From assembly GCA_014843695.1 (NCBI GenBank), contig CM026398.1:47451032-47515031 (forward strand): a stretch of DNA of 64,000 nucleotides, in the 5' to 3' direction. Shown piece after piece: positions 43,796 to 56,534 of the stretch (within the stretch, counting starts at the first letter, position 1; each line of letters opens with the position of its first letter). The translations under genes were made by a program, and so were the position numbers. The DNA is from Archivesica marissinica. Its lineage: Eukaryota; Mollusca; Bivalvia; Venerida; Vesicomyidae. Under the pieces are notes generated by a model, which saw nothing but the letters and a program-made list of their open reading frames with translations, had not been told where the DNA came from and did no database searches.

Positions 43796-45166
43796 TTAAA
43801 GGCCTGCAGTTTGACCCCGTCCAATTGTAAATATTTATACTTTACTACCTGTTCCATGTGATTAGTGGCTTGTATCAACAATGTAGCAGTACATTCAGTA
43901 TAAGTTGGCGTATGTATGTATTTTCTAACGGTTAATATGCACGATCACTCTGTGAGCTGAGAATTAATCAAACTGAGGCCCTGACAATTTAAGTAAACGT
44001 ATATTATTGATTGTAAAGAAAATTGATAGTTATGAGTATTCAAACTACATAATCCAGATCAGCCCAGGGACATAGATTACATGTTATGTATGTGCCTCAT
44101 CAGCCGTAGCGTAATCACTGAGACTGATAATTTGTATGCATGTATATAATATGTATGTATTTATATGAATAAACTATATGTGTTCGTTATATGGTAACCT
44201 CCATACTTCATTTAATTATATATCTACAGTATCATTCGCAAGTTTTCTGTTATATTTTAAATATTTCTCTGTGTCAGTGTGTGTTTACCGATATTGATGC
44301 TACATAATAATCACAGTGAATGCTATGAGTACATGTATAATATTATAATTATAATCTCTTGAACATACGAGTATTACACATATTCTGCCGATTTCTACAA
44401 GATGCCATTGAGTAAAATAACAATGTATGTAACTGATGAGCAGAGAAAAGAATTGCTGACTTTCTTGCAAAATAAGAACTGGGACGTAGAGATGGAAATA
44501 GAAGAAACAGCCACCGCCATGCCCGTTGCAGAGGCTTACGTACCTCCCCCTATGCCTCAGCATGCTGAAGGTGTTGCTGAGTGTCCACTGTGCTTGTGTT
44601 CCCCTTGCATAATAAATGAACAGAACAAACAACTTTGGTGGCCTGCTAATAATCGTCCACCGCATAATCTAAATTCACATGAGAGAAAGCTTCTATACAG
44701 GAGGTTTTGGGCAATGCTATATAATTGTGGCGCATGAAAAGATGTCAGATATATAGAGAGAAAAGTAGCGGCTAGAAGAGGAGACTGTACTTGGCATAAG
44801 AGGGAACTGATGCCTGAATGTGTGGTACAGCAATGCAGGAACTGGCTGCCTAACCCGCGCAACCAGCCTTATTTGGGCCATAAGTGGAGTTGAATTGTTT
44901 ATACCAGTTGTAAGTACTATAAAAATACAGAACTTAAATTTCAGCAATTTATAACCTCTGATATGTACGTGGGTCATAATAGATATAAGTGGTGCTCATG
45001 TATTAGATGTATACCATGCAGGGCCTCGCATGTGGCAAATACGATGTGCGTCGACCGTCAGATTTGTACCGCTATTCCTCGTGTGTTTAGTGCGTCGACC
45101 GTCAGATTTGTACCGCTATTCCTCGTGTGTTTAAGGTCAAATATAGGTCAACCTGCAGGCCTTTAA
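43796..45166 (-). mobile_element. Transposon X, shortened second copy, flipped
   Basis: Bounded by TTAA (43,796-43,799 and 45,163-45,166) and the same inverted termini as at 15,719-17,840, but in the opposite orientation relative to the shared right flank (GCACTGACAATGC...). About 750 bp containing the transposase-like frame are missing between points equivalent to 16,740 and 17,490, leaving a deletion junction near 44,160. The 44-bp tandem duplication near one end is kept (about 45,048-45,136). It is a non-autonomous derivative. Confidence 0.8.
44402..44737 (+). pseudogene. Cys-rich ORF of transposon X, nonsense-mutated copy
   Basis: Same protein as 15,995-16,489 with one Ala fewer in the VAEAAYV region. 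A TGG-to-TGA change after MLYNCGA truncates it to 111 residues. The remaining C-terminal codons are still recognisable to about 44,893. Confidence 0.6.
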
Positions 45167-45510
45167 GCACTGACAATGCTTGTTTATAATTGAGCTTATG
45201 TATTCGACATTCCTCGTCAAACCATTTCTTTGTGTCATCGTGAGTGTTTAAGAATCTTGAAGATTTTATTGAGATCTTATGAAAAATAGGATCTGCCACC
45301 TCGCGCATAATAGAAGTAAACGAGTTGACTAACATAATTATTTGTAATTTATTAAGATGTAATGGAATGAAAAATACTGAAAGCAAGATAAGCACTACTG
45401 CGCAAACTAAAAAATGTTTTAAAAGATCAAATACCAATTCCAATCAGATTGGGATTAGCCTAATTAGCAAATGCTTTTCACGTGTAATAAAATATGAAGA
45501 CGACATATAA
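45167..45510 (-). pseudogene. LINE ORF2 linker fragment (block B, right copy)
   Basis: Same W-F-D-E-E-C frame as 17,841-18,185. It runs directly into sequence equivalent to 18,788, so it is the empty site of the 600-bp retroelement insertion found in the left block. Confidence 0.6.
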
Positions 45511-45525
45511 AACACTCACTATGCA

Positions 45526-46500
45526 TTATTTACAATGAAAAGAGGTACGTCGTTGTAAAATACTAAAACAGGTTTTGGCAGCTAATCTAATAATGGGTGC
45601 ATTTGTGAATATGAACTTAAGTTGTTCTTGACTAGACATATTAACAAAACCAGGTTGTATAAGTTGAGCTCTATCAAATAATATTTGCCTTAGTTTATAC
45701 AAATTTATTTTAGCTCGATTGCGAAACAAGTTTTTATAACTTATATTAATCACTCTCGAGACCTCATTCCTGATGGAATCCATCGCCACGGGAGAGAGAG
45801 AAGAGACAACGTGGAAATTAAATGCCTTGCCTAAGGGCACAATCGTAACGGCTCCAGTGGGGCTCGAACTCCGGACCTTTCGCACCTGAAGCGAACGCTC
45901 ATCCACTGCGCTATCACGACTTCCTAATATTGTAATATTTGCCTTAACTCACCATATAGGTCATATTCAAGGATAACACGTGACTCATCTTCAACTGTGT
46001 TACAGAATGTACATGTTCTGTCTATCTACTGGTAAGTTTTCGTATCTGCCAATTTCAAGCCCTATAGGTGCTACGCCACATCTAAACTTACTAAATGCAG
46101 CCCGATGCGATCTATGCATAATAATTTTACAATAGTTTTCAGTTCAAAATTGTTGTTTAAATGTACAGTAAGTCCTTAGCTTATTCCTACCTCTCCCTGG
46201 TGTACTATTATCTGTTCTACTGGAGACATTCCAGTTTATATTTAGACATAAATACATTTTCAACCTTCGAAAAAGTACACGATTGGTATTATTCAACCGT
46301 AAATGTTTTTCTAACATTATAAAACCAATTGCTACATTTAATATTTACTAAGGAGTTTGCCCAGCTAGTTATTCTAAATTTATAAAAACACAACGGAGTT
46401 CATAAGGTAAATAACGTAGATAATGCTTGTTTAAACATTGATATAAGTGCAGAACTACGTTCGACTGTATCATACCATTCCCGTAATCATTAATACATCA
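45526..46500 (-). pseudogene. LINE-1b ORF2 C-terminus, split by a SINE (right copy)
   Basis: Nearly identical to 18,808-19,780. It ends AAKTCFSILQRR...; upstream are the same HRAAFSKF-like codons and stops. Confidence 0.7.
45693..45933 (-). mobile_element. SINE family A in block B, right copy
   Basis: Same insertion, same AATATTTGCCTTA target duplications and same site as 18,975-19,215, hence duplicated with block B and not inserted independently. Confidence 0.85.
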
Positions 46501-46668
46501 ACAGGCAAAAGTAATAACCTATTAATTTAATGGAGTATTTTATTGAATATATCGACATGTTCAATGAAGTATTGATTTGAAAGTTCTAGGTAACAGATAA
46601 AGGTTTTTAGTTTAAAATTAGGCTGCTTGTAAATGTGTGGCAAGTGTTTCAAGCTTGATGCTTTCATA

Positions 46669-47768
46669 TGGTGTAACGATTGATTCGAGTAGTGTAACGA
46701 TTGATTCATGTAGTGTAACGATTGATTCGTATAGTGTAACGATTGATTCGTATAGTGTAACGATTGATTCGTGTAGTGTAACGATTGATTCGTGTAATGT
46801 AACGATTGATTCGTGTAATGTAACGATTGATTCGTGTAATGTAACGATTGATTCGTGTAGTGTAACGATTGATTCGTGTAATGTAACGATTGATTCGTAT
46901 AGTGTAACGATTGATTCGTATATTGTAACGATTGATTCGTGTAGTGTAACGATTGATTCGTATATTGTAACGATTGATTCGTATAGTGTAACGATTGATT
47001 CGTATATTGTAACGATTGATTCGTGTAGTGTAACGATTGATTCGTATATTGTAACGATTGGTTCGTATAGTGTAACGATTGATTCGTATATTGTAACGAT
47101 TGATTCGTGTAGTGTAACGATTGATTCGTATAGTGTAACGATTGATTCGTATATTGTAACGATTGATTCGTGTAGTGTAACGATTGATTCGTATATTGTA
47201 ACGATTGGTTCGTATAGTGTAACGATTGATTCGTATATTGTAACGATTGATTCGTGTAGTGTAACGATTGATTCGTGTAGTGTAACGATTGATTCGTGTA
47301 GTGTAACGATTGATTCGTATAGTGTAACGATTGATTCGTATAGAGTAACGATTGATTCGTATTGTGTAACGATTGATTCGTGTAGTTTAACGATTGATTC
47401 GTATATTGTAACGATTGATTCGTATAGTGTAACGATTGATTCGTGTAATGTAACGATTGATTCGTGTAATGTAACGATTGATTCGTATAGTGTAACGATT
47501 GATTCGTGTAATGTAACGATTGATTCGTGTAATGTAACGATTGATTCGTGTAGTGTAACGATTGATTCGTGTATTGTAACGATTGATTCGTGTAATGTAA
47601 CGATTGATTCGTATAGTGTAACGATTGATTCGTATATTGTAACGATTGATTCGTATTGTGTAACGATTGATTCGTGTAGTTTAACGATTGATTCGTGTAA
47701 TGTAACGATTGATTCGTGTAATGTAACGATTGAGTCGTGTAGTGTAACGATTGATTCGTGTAGTGGAA
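46669..47768. repeat. 21-bp satellite A, right array, about 52 copies
   Basis: Same unit and same edges as 19,951-20,493 but twice as long. Local higher-order repeats are visible (for example 46,980-47,100 against 47,100-47,230, including a shared GATTGGTTCG variant). Frames of 386-389 codons are artefacts of the 7-codon period. Confidence 0.95.
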
Positions 47769-48614
47769 TCATATACAAGATACAAGATACAAGAAGCTTT
47801 ATTTAACGTCGGATTACATTTACAGATAACATTAGCTAATAAGCTATTTTTCCGACAAACATATATTATAATCAAAACATAAGAAAAAACAGCTAGGAAA
47901 TAAAAGTTGGTTTAAACATGAATACAACACAGGACATAGCATAATTAAAACATGTTAAAGCGAGCACCTAAAAGACAAAAATAAAATTAATACATTGTGT
48001 TAATAGTTTTAACAATTTAAGGATAACATACAGCTTAAGATACAAGCAACTATATAATATAGATAAATCTTAAGACTTCAAATAGAGATACATTATTGAT
48101 TGATACACTGTGTTGTAGTTGCTGATCTTGGCCTGTGGCCTAAAAACTGCAATAAGAACAAAAATATTAAGACACTGACAGGCAAAAAGGTACACTACTG
48201 TGAAATTAAGATATGTTTTAAAAAAACAGTTATCCCCCAAATCAGATTTGGAAAGGAACTGATCAGCAATTACCTCACAGGTATCTTAAAACAAAATACA
48301 TAAAAAGCAGTTAAAGCAACTATTTGTGGCACATTTATAGAACACTAAAACTATGTTACAACAATCAAATTAGAACATCAAGCTAGCACAAATCATAAAT
48401 TATAAACATAAAAACACAAATAAAACACATAGCACACAGTTATAAGCACATTAAGCACATTAAGCATGAGGAAATAAGCGGACACGATTAGGTAGAGCAC
48501 ATTGAGCACTTACAGGACGGGCCCGTCCAGGCACGGACCAGCCTCACAAACTCCTTGTGGTTTTCAATTTTTCTAATGTCATTTGGCAGGCTGTTCCATA
48601 CCTGAGCGGCCTCG
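47769..48614 (-). mobile_element. LINE-4 3' end between satellites A and B (right copy)
   Basis: Same fragment as 20,494-21,338: the W-N-S-L-P-N-D-I-R codons at about 48,560-48,610, stop at 48,488-48,490, then 3' UTR and (TTGTATC)n tail at 47,775-47,795. Confidence 0.75.
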
Positions 48615-51600
48615 TATATAGTGTATTGAAGGATTCATATAGTGTTTGCAAGGATTCATATAGTGTTTGCAAGGATTCATATAGTGTATTGAAGGATTCA
48701 TATAGTGTTTGCAAGGATTCATATAGTGTATTGAAGGATTCATATAGTGTATAGAAGGATTCATATAGTGTATTGAAGGATTCATATAGTGTATAGAAGG
48801 ATTCATATAGTGTATTGAAGGATTCATATAGTGTATAGAAGGATTCATATAGTGTATAGAAGGATTCATATAGTGTATTGAAGGATTCATATAGTGTATT
48901 GAAGGATTCATATAGTGTATAGAAGGATTCATATAGTGTATTGAAGGATTCATATAGTGCATTGAAGGATTCATATAGTGTGTAGAAGGATTCATATAGT
49001 GTATTGAAGGATTCATATAGTGTGTAGAAGGATTCATATAGTGTATTGAAGGATTCATATAGTGTATTGAAGGATTCATATAGTGCATAGAAGGATTCAT
49101 ATAGTGTATTGAAGGATTCATATAGTGTATTGAAGGATTCATATAGTGTATAGAAGGATTCATATAGTGTATTGAAGGATTCATATAGTGTATAGAAGGA
49201 TTCATATAGTGTATTGAAGGATTCATATAGTGTATAGAAGGATTCATATAGTGTATTGAAGGATTCATATAGTGTATTGAAGGATTCATATAGTGTATTG
49301 AAGGATTCATATAGTGTATAGAAGGATTCATATAGTGTATTGAAGGATTCATATAGTGTATTGAAGGATTCATATAGTGTATTGAAGGATTCATATAGTG
49401 TGTAGAAGGATTCATATAGTGTATAGAAGGATTCATATAGTATATAGAAGGATTCATATAGTGTGTAGAAGGATTCATATAGTGTATTGAAGGATTCATA
49501 TAGTGTATAGAAGGATTCATATAGTGTGTAGAAGGATTCATATAGTGTATTGAAGGATTCATATAGTGTATTGAAGGATTCATATAGTGTATAGAAAGGT
49601 TCATATAGTGTATTGAAGGATTCATATAGTGTATTTAAGGATTCATATAGTGTATAGAAAGGTTCATATAGTGTATAGAAAGATTCATGTAGTGTATTTA
49701 AGGATTCATATTGTGCATTGAAGGATTCATATAGTGTATTGAAGGATTCATATAGTGTATAGAAGGATTCATATAGTGTATAGAAGGATTCATATAGTGT
49801 ATTGAAGGATTCATATAGTGTGTAGAAGGATTCATATAGTGTATAGAAGGATTCATATAGTGTATAGAAGGATTCATATAGTGTGTAGAAGGATTCATAT
49901 AGTGTATTGAAGGATTCATATAGTGTATAGAAGGATTCATATAGTGTGTAGAAGGATTCATATAGTGTATTGAAGGATTCATATAGTGTATTGAAGGATT
50001 CATATAGTGTATAGAAAGGTTCATATAGTGTATTGAAGGATTCATATAGTGTATTTAAGGATTCATATAGTGTATAGAAAGGTTCATATAGTGTATAGAA
50101 AGATTCATGTAGTGTATTTAAGGATTCATATTGTGCATTGAAGGATTCATATAGTGTATTGAAGGATTCATATAGTGTATAGAAGGATTCATATAGTGTA
50201 TAGAAGGATTCATATAGTGTATTGAAGGATTCATATAGTGTATAGAAGGATTCATATAGTGTATAGAAGGATTCATATAGTGTATAAAAGGATTCATAAA
50301 GTGTATAGAAGGATTCATATAGTGTATTGAGGGATTGATATAGTGCATTGAAGGATTCATATAATGTATTTAAGGATTCATATAGTGTATAGAAGGATTC
50401 ATATAGTGTATTGAAGGATTCATATAGTGTATTGAAGGATTCATATAGTGTATTGGAGGATTCATATAGTGTATAGAAGGATTCATATAGTGTATTGAAG
50501 GATTCATATAGTGTATAGAAGGATTCATATAGTGTATAGAAGGATTCATATAGTGTATAAAAGGATTCATAAAGTGTATAGAAGGATTCATATAGTGTAT
50601 TGAAGGATTGACATAGTGTATTGAAGGATTCATATAGTGTATTGAAGGATTCATATAGTGTATAGAAGGATTCATATAGTGTATTGAAGGATTCATATAG
50701 TGTATTGAAGGATTCATATAGTGTATTGAAGGATTCATATAGTGTATAGAAGGATTCATATAGTGTATTGAAGGATTCATATAGTGTATAGAAGGATTCA
50801 TATAGTGTATAGAAGGATTCATATAGTGTATTGAAGGATTCATATAGTGTATTGAAGGATTCATATAGTGTATTGAAGGATTCATATAGTGTATAGAAGG
50901 ATTCATATAGTGTATAGTGTATATAAGGATTCATATAGTGTATAGAAGGATTCATATAGTGTATAGAAGGATTCATAAGTGTATAGAAGGATTCATATAG
51001 TGTATTGAAGGATTCATATAGTGTTTGAAGGATTCATATAGTGTTTGCAAGGATTCATATAGTGTTTGCAAGGATTCATATAGTGTTTGCAAGGATTCAT
51101 ATAGTGTTTGCAAGGATTCATATAGTGTATTGAAGGATTCATATAGTGTTTGCAAGGATTCATATAGTGTTTGCAAGGATTCATATAGTGTTTGCAAGGA
51201 TTCATATAGTGTTTGCAAGGATTCATATAGTGTTTGCAAGGATTCATATAGTGTATTGAAGGATTCATATAGTGTTTGCAAGGATTCATATAGTGTTTGC
51301 AAGGATTCATATAGTGTTTGCAAGGATTCATATAGTGTTTGCAAGGATTCATATAGTGTTTGCAAGGATTCATATAGTGTATTGAAGGATTCATATAGTG
51401 TTTGCAAGGATTCATATAGTGTTTGCAAGGATTCATATAGTGTTTGCAAGGATTCATATAGTGTTTGCAAGGATTCATATAGTGTTTGCAAGGATTCATA
51501 TAGTGTATTGAAGGATTCATATAGTGTTTGCAAGGATTCATATAGTGTTTGCAAGGATTCATATAGTGTTTGCAAGGATTCATATAGTGTTTGCAAGGAC

Positions 51601-54600
51601 TCATATAGTGTTTGCAAGGATTCATATAGTGTATTGAAGGATTCATATAGTGTATAGAAGGATTCATATAGTGTATAGAAGGATTCATATAATGCATAGA
51701 AGGATTCATATAGTGTATCGAAGGATTCATATAGTGTATAGAAAGGTTCATATAGTGTATAGAAAGATTCATATAGTGTATAGAAAGGTTCATATAGTGT
51801 ATAGAAAGATTCATGTAGTGTATTGAAGGATTCATATAGTGCATAGAAGGATTCATATAGTGTATTTAAGGATTCATATAGTGCATTGAAGGATTCATAT
51901 AGTGTATTGAAGGATTCATATAGTGTATTGGAGGATTCCTATAGTGTATTGAAGGATTCATATTGTGTTTGCAAGGATTCATATAGTGTATTGAAGGATT
52001 CATATAGTGTATTGAAGGATTCATATAGTGTATTGGAGGATTCATATAGTGTATTGAAGGATTCATATTGTGTATAGAAGGATTCATATAGTGTATTGAA
52101 GGATTCATATAGTGTATTGAAGGATTCATATAGTGTATAGAAGGATTCATATAGTGTATTGAAGGATTCATATAATGGATAGAATGATTCATATAGTGTA
52201 TAGAAGGATTCATATAGTGTTTACAAGGATTCATATAGTGTATTGAAGGATTCATATAGTGTATAGAAGGATTCATATAGTGTATAGAAGGATTCATATA
52301 GTGTTTGCAAGGATTGATATAGTGTATTGAAGGATTCATATAGTGTTTACAAGGATTCATATAGTGTATTGAAGGATTCATATAGTGTTTACAAGGATTC
52401 ATATAGTGTATTGAAGGATTCATATAGTGTATAGAAGGATTCATATAGTGTATTGGAGGATTCATATAGTGTATTGAAGGATTCATATAGTGTATAGAAG
52501 GATTCATATAGTGAATAGAAGGATTCATATAGTGTATTGAAGGATTCATATAGTGTATAGAAGGATTGATATAATGTATAGAAGTGTTCATATAGTGTAT
52601 AGAAGGATTCATATAGTGTATTGAAGGATTCATATAGTGTATAGAAGGATTCATATAGTGCATAGAAGGATTCATATAGTGTATTGAAGGATTCATATAG
52701 TGTATTGAAGGATTCATATAGTGTATAGAAGGATTCATATAGTGTATTGAAGGATTCATATAGTGTTTGCAAGGATTCATATAGTGTATTGAAGGATTCA
52801 TATAGTGTATAGAAGGATTCATATAGTGTATAGAAGGATTGATATAATGTATAGATGGATTCATATAGTGTATATAAGGATTCATATAGTGTATTGAAGG
52901 ATTCATATAGTGTATAGAAGGATTCATATAGTGTATAGATGGATTCATATAGTGTATATAAGGATTCATATAGAGTATTGAAGGATTCATATAGTGTATA
53001 GAAGGATTCATATAGTGTATTGAAGGATTCATATAGTGTATTGAAGGATTCATATAGTGTATTGAAGGATTCATATAGTGTTTGCAAGGATTGATATAGT
53101 GTATTGAAGGATTCATATAGTGTTTACAAGGATTCATATAGTGTATTGAAGGATTCATATAGTGTTTACAAGGATTCATATAGTGTATTGAAGGATTCAT
53201 ATAGTGTATAGAAGGATTCATATAGTGTATTGGAGGATTCATATAGTGTATTGAAGGATTCATATAGTGTATTGAAGGATTCATATAGTGTATAGAAGGA
53301 TTCATATAGTGTATTGGAGGATTCATATAGTGTATAGAAGGATTCATATAGTGTATTGAAGGATTCATAAAGTGTATAGAAGGATTCATATAGTGTATAG
53401 AAGGATTCATATAGTGTGTAGAAGGATTCATATAGTGTATTGAAGGATTCATATAGTGTATAGAAGGATTCATATAGTGTATTGGAGGATTCATATAGTG
53501 TATAGAAGGATTCATATAGTGTATTGGAGGATTCATATAGTGTATAGAAGGATTCATATAGTGTATTGGAGGATTCATATAGTGCATAGAAGGATTCATA
53601 TAGTGTATTGAAGGATTCATATAGTGTATAGAAGGATTCATATAGTGTATTGGAGGATTCATATAGTGTATTGAAGGATTCATATAGTGTATTGAAGGAT
53701 TCATAAAGTGTATAGAAGGATTCATATAGTGTATTGAAGGATTCATATAGTGTATTGAAGGATTCATAAAGTGTATAGAAGGATTCATATAGTGTATAGA
53801 AGGATTCATATAGTGTTTGCAAGGATTCATATAGTGTATTGAAGGATTCATATAGTGTATAGAAGGATTCATATAGTGTATTGAAGGATTCATATAGTGT
53901 TTGCAAGGATTGATATAGTGTATTGAAGGATTCATATAGTGTTTACAAGGATTCATATAGTGTATTGAAGGATTCATATAGTGTATAGAAGGATTCATAT
54001 AGTGTATAGAAGGATTCATATAGTGTTTGCAAGGATTGATATAGTGTATTGAAGGATTCATATAGTGTTTACAAGGATTCATATAGTGTATTGAAGGATT
54101 CATATAGTGTTTACAAGGATTCATATAGTGTATTGAAGGATTCATATAGTGTATAGAAGGATTCATATAGTGTATTGGAGGATTCATATAGTGTATTGAA
54201 GGATTCATATAGTGTATTGAAGGATTCATATAGTGCATAGAAGGATTCATATAGTGTATTGAAGGATTCATATAGTGCATAGAAGGATTCATATAGTGTA
54301 TTGAAGGATTCATATAGTGCATTGAAGGATTCATATAGTGTATAGAAGGATTCATATAGTGTATTGAAGGATTCGTATATAATGTTTGCAAGGATTGATA
54401 TAGTGTATTGAAGGATTCATGTAGTGTATAGAAGTATTCATATAGTGTATAGAAGGATTCATATAGTGTATAGAAGGATTCATATAGTGTATTGAAGGAT
54501 TCATATAGTGTATTGAAGGATTCATATAGTGTTTGCAAGGATTCATATAGTGTATTGAAGGATTCATATAGTGTATTGAAGGATTCATATAGTGTTTTGG

Positions 54601-55393
54601 AGGATTCATATAGTGTATAGATGGATTCATATAGTGTATTGTAGGATTCATATAGTGTATATAGGATTCATATAGTGTATACAGGATTCATATAGTGTAT
54701 AGAAGGATTCATATAGTGTATTGGAGGATTCATATAGTGTATAGATGGATTCATATAGTGTATAGAAGGATCAAAAAGGATTCATATAGTGTATAGAAGG
54801 ATTCATATAGTGTATTGAAGGATTCATATAGTGTATAGAGGATTCATATAGTGTATTGAAGGATTCATATAGTGTATAGAAGGATTCATATAGTGTATTG
54901 GAGGATTCATATAGTGTATAGAGGGATTCATATAGTGTATAGAAGGATTCATATAGTGTATAGAAGGATTCATATAGTGTATAGAAGGATTCATATAGTG
55001 TATAGAAGGATTCATATAGTGTATAGAAGGATTCATATAGTGTATTGAAGGATTCATATAGTGTATAGAAGGATTCATATAGTGTATTGAAGGATTCATA
55101 TAGTGTATAGAAGGATTCATATAGTGTATTGAAAAAAAAGATTCATTAGTTAACAAAAAGAGGATTCATATAGTGTATAGAGGGATTCATATAGTGTATA
55201 GAAGGATTCATATAGTGTATAGAAGGATTCATATAGTGTATAGAAGGATTCATATAGTGTATAGAAGGATTCATATTGTGTATAGAAGGATTCATATAGT
55301 GTATAGAAGGATTCATATAGTGTATAGAAGGATTCATATAGTGTATAGAAGGATTCATATAGTGTATAGAAGGATTCATATAGTGTATTGAAT
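48615..55393. repeat. 21-bp satellite B, expanded right array, about 320 copies
   Basis: Unit AAGGATTCATATAGTGTATT plus G, with TTTGC, TATAG, TTTAC and GTAGA variants. Higher-order structure is visible. At 51,025-51,640 five copies of a 126-bp six-mer (five CAAGGATTC units and one TGAAGGATTC unit) occur. The stretch ending at 49,625 repeats at 50,045 (420 bp, 20 units). GGATTGATATAGTG marker units recur near 52,311, 53,089, 53,909 and 54,031. Small breaks occur at about 54,770 and 55,127-55,160. Minus-strand frames up to 890 codons are artefacts. Confidence 0.95.
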
Positions 55394-55452
55394 GTATTTA
55401 TTGCTAGCGTAACAGATATACTTTCTGATTGAAAAATAATGATTCTGATTTA

Positions 55453-55668
55453 GTCTATACAAATTGATCGATTGCGAATCAAGTTCTTACAACTTATATT
55501 AATCACTCTCGAGACCTCATTCCTGATGGAATTCATCGCCACGAGGGAGAGGGAAGAGGCATCATGGACTTTAACTGCCTTGCCTAAGGGCACAATCCAG
55601 CGGGGCTCGAACTACGTGCATTTCGCACCTGACGCGAAGGGGAATCCACTGCGCTATCACTTCTTCCA
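55453..55668 (-). mobile_element. SINE family A, copy 4
   Basis: The minus strand has the A-box-like GATAGCGCAGTGG, the B-box-like GAGTTCGAGCCCC in a decayed form, the body TGCCCTTAGGCAAGGCAGTT and the CTCGAGAGTGATTAATATAA tail. Imperfect flanking repeats ATGATTCTGATTTA/ATGTTCTGATTGTA may be its target duplication. Confidence 0.75.
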
Positions 55669-55753
55669 CAATGTTCTGATTGTAAATCATGGTAATTCTG
55701 TCTTCTTCTGTTTCATCCTGCAAATGAGTTACCCAATTCAGATGTTCATACAC
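55669..55753 (-). pseudogene. Coding-like fragment, possibly a LINE C-terminus
   Basis: Minus-strand frame YEHLNWVTHLQDETEEDRIT plus M-I-Y-N-Q-N between the MITE and the SINE. The acidic, protein-like composition suggests a decayed coding remnant continued on the far side of the SINE. No family assigned. Confidence 0.25.
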
Positions 55754-56122
55754 CAGGCGCGTAGCTACCTATAGGCCTTACAGGTCTGGGCCTACACCGA
55801 GCTTCGAACCCCCCCCACCGTAAATGGTTTAAATGGGTTTGGGGTAATATGGGTACAGTGTATAATTTTCGAGACCAGATTCCAATGGAAAATGCGTAAT
55901 TTCAAAACTTTGAATGGAAAATGCGCAATATCAAAACATTGAATGGAAAATGCGCAATTTCAAAACTTTGTTACATTGAAAAGATTTGTAGTGCGAATTA
56001 GTACACAATAACGCATGTTTATACGCCACATGTGTATCAAGGAGCGCATACCCGCCCCCGACCCATTTACGGTGTTCGCTTTCCGTGGCCTACAACTACT
56101 AAATAGCCCAGCTACGCGCCTG
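55754..56122. mobile_element. hAT-like MITE
   Basis: The terminal inverted repeats start CAGGCGCGTAGCT at both ends and share GGCCTA further in. CAGG(G/C)GCGTAGC ends are, from general knowledge, common on hAT-type MITEs. No convincing 8-bp target duplication remains. The inside carries three 29-bp tandem copies of a TGGAAAATGCGCAATTTCAA-type unit at 55,886-55,973. Confidence 0.65.
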
Positions 56123-56362
56123 TATACCATAATTAGACTACATTGTCCGGTAATGACGTCAGGAAAGAAACCGTATTTCATCCAGTGTGGCATTTTTATT
56201 GAGTTGTACATGTATTAAGAGAAATATTGGTAACATTTTCATAAGAAAAATTGGATTTGAACAAATGTGGCATTTGTTGAAACCGTTGTGAAGTGTCTCG
56301 TGGAAGATTTAATATTTACAATTGCTTGATATTACTTACAAATGTATTATTTACTGTTTCAG
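56123..56362 (+). other. Putative intron 3' part
   Basis: Non-coding AT-rich sequence ending in a pyrimidine-rich TTTACTGTTTCAG acceptor. Nothing else is seen. Confidence 0.35.
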
Positions 56363-56476
56363 AATCGTCAGCAAGAGTCAACTTACACAGGAGGGGTATT
56401 TCTTTTGCCAACTGACGCAGTTATTGACGTCATGGATGACAACCAATTGACGGAGACATACTGGAAGTATGAATAA
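56363..56476 (+). CDS. Candidate terminal coding exon of an unknown host gene
   Basis: After the acceptor TATTTACTGTTTCAG a frame of 37 codons and TAA is open: NRQQESTYTGGVFLLPTDAV, then IDVMDDNQLTETYWKYE. The composition is that of a normal soluble protein, and GC content rises only inside this stretch. The stop overlaps AATAAA (GAATAAATG), a possible poly(A) signal. I do not recognise the family. Upstream exons would have to lie on the left, beyond the satellite, so the gene is either very long or was cut by the rearrangements. Confidence 0.4.
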   Translation, partial: NRQQESTYTGGVFLLPTDAVIDVMDDNQLTETYWKYE

Positions 56477-56534
56477 ATGTCATTACAATATAAACACGAA
56501 GCCTTAGCCACATCTTATGTGTGATTTGTGTGCT

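Noticed and set aside
48544..54538. 810- and 890-codon frames (Y-E-S-F-N-T-L and M-N-P-S-I-H-Y repeats), as silk-like or antigen-like repeat proteins
   Set aside because: All three minus-strand frames are open in turn, no signal peptide or non-repetitive domain, and unit length 21 explains it.
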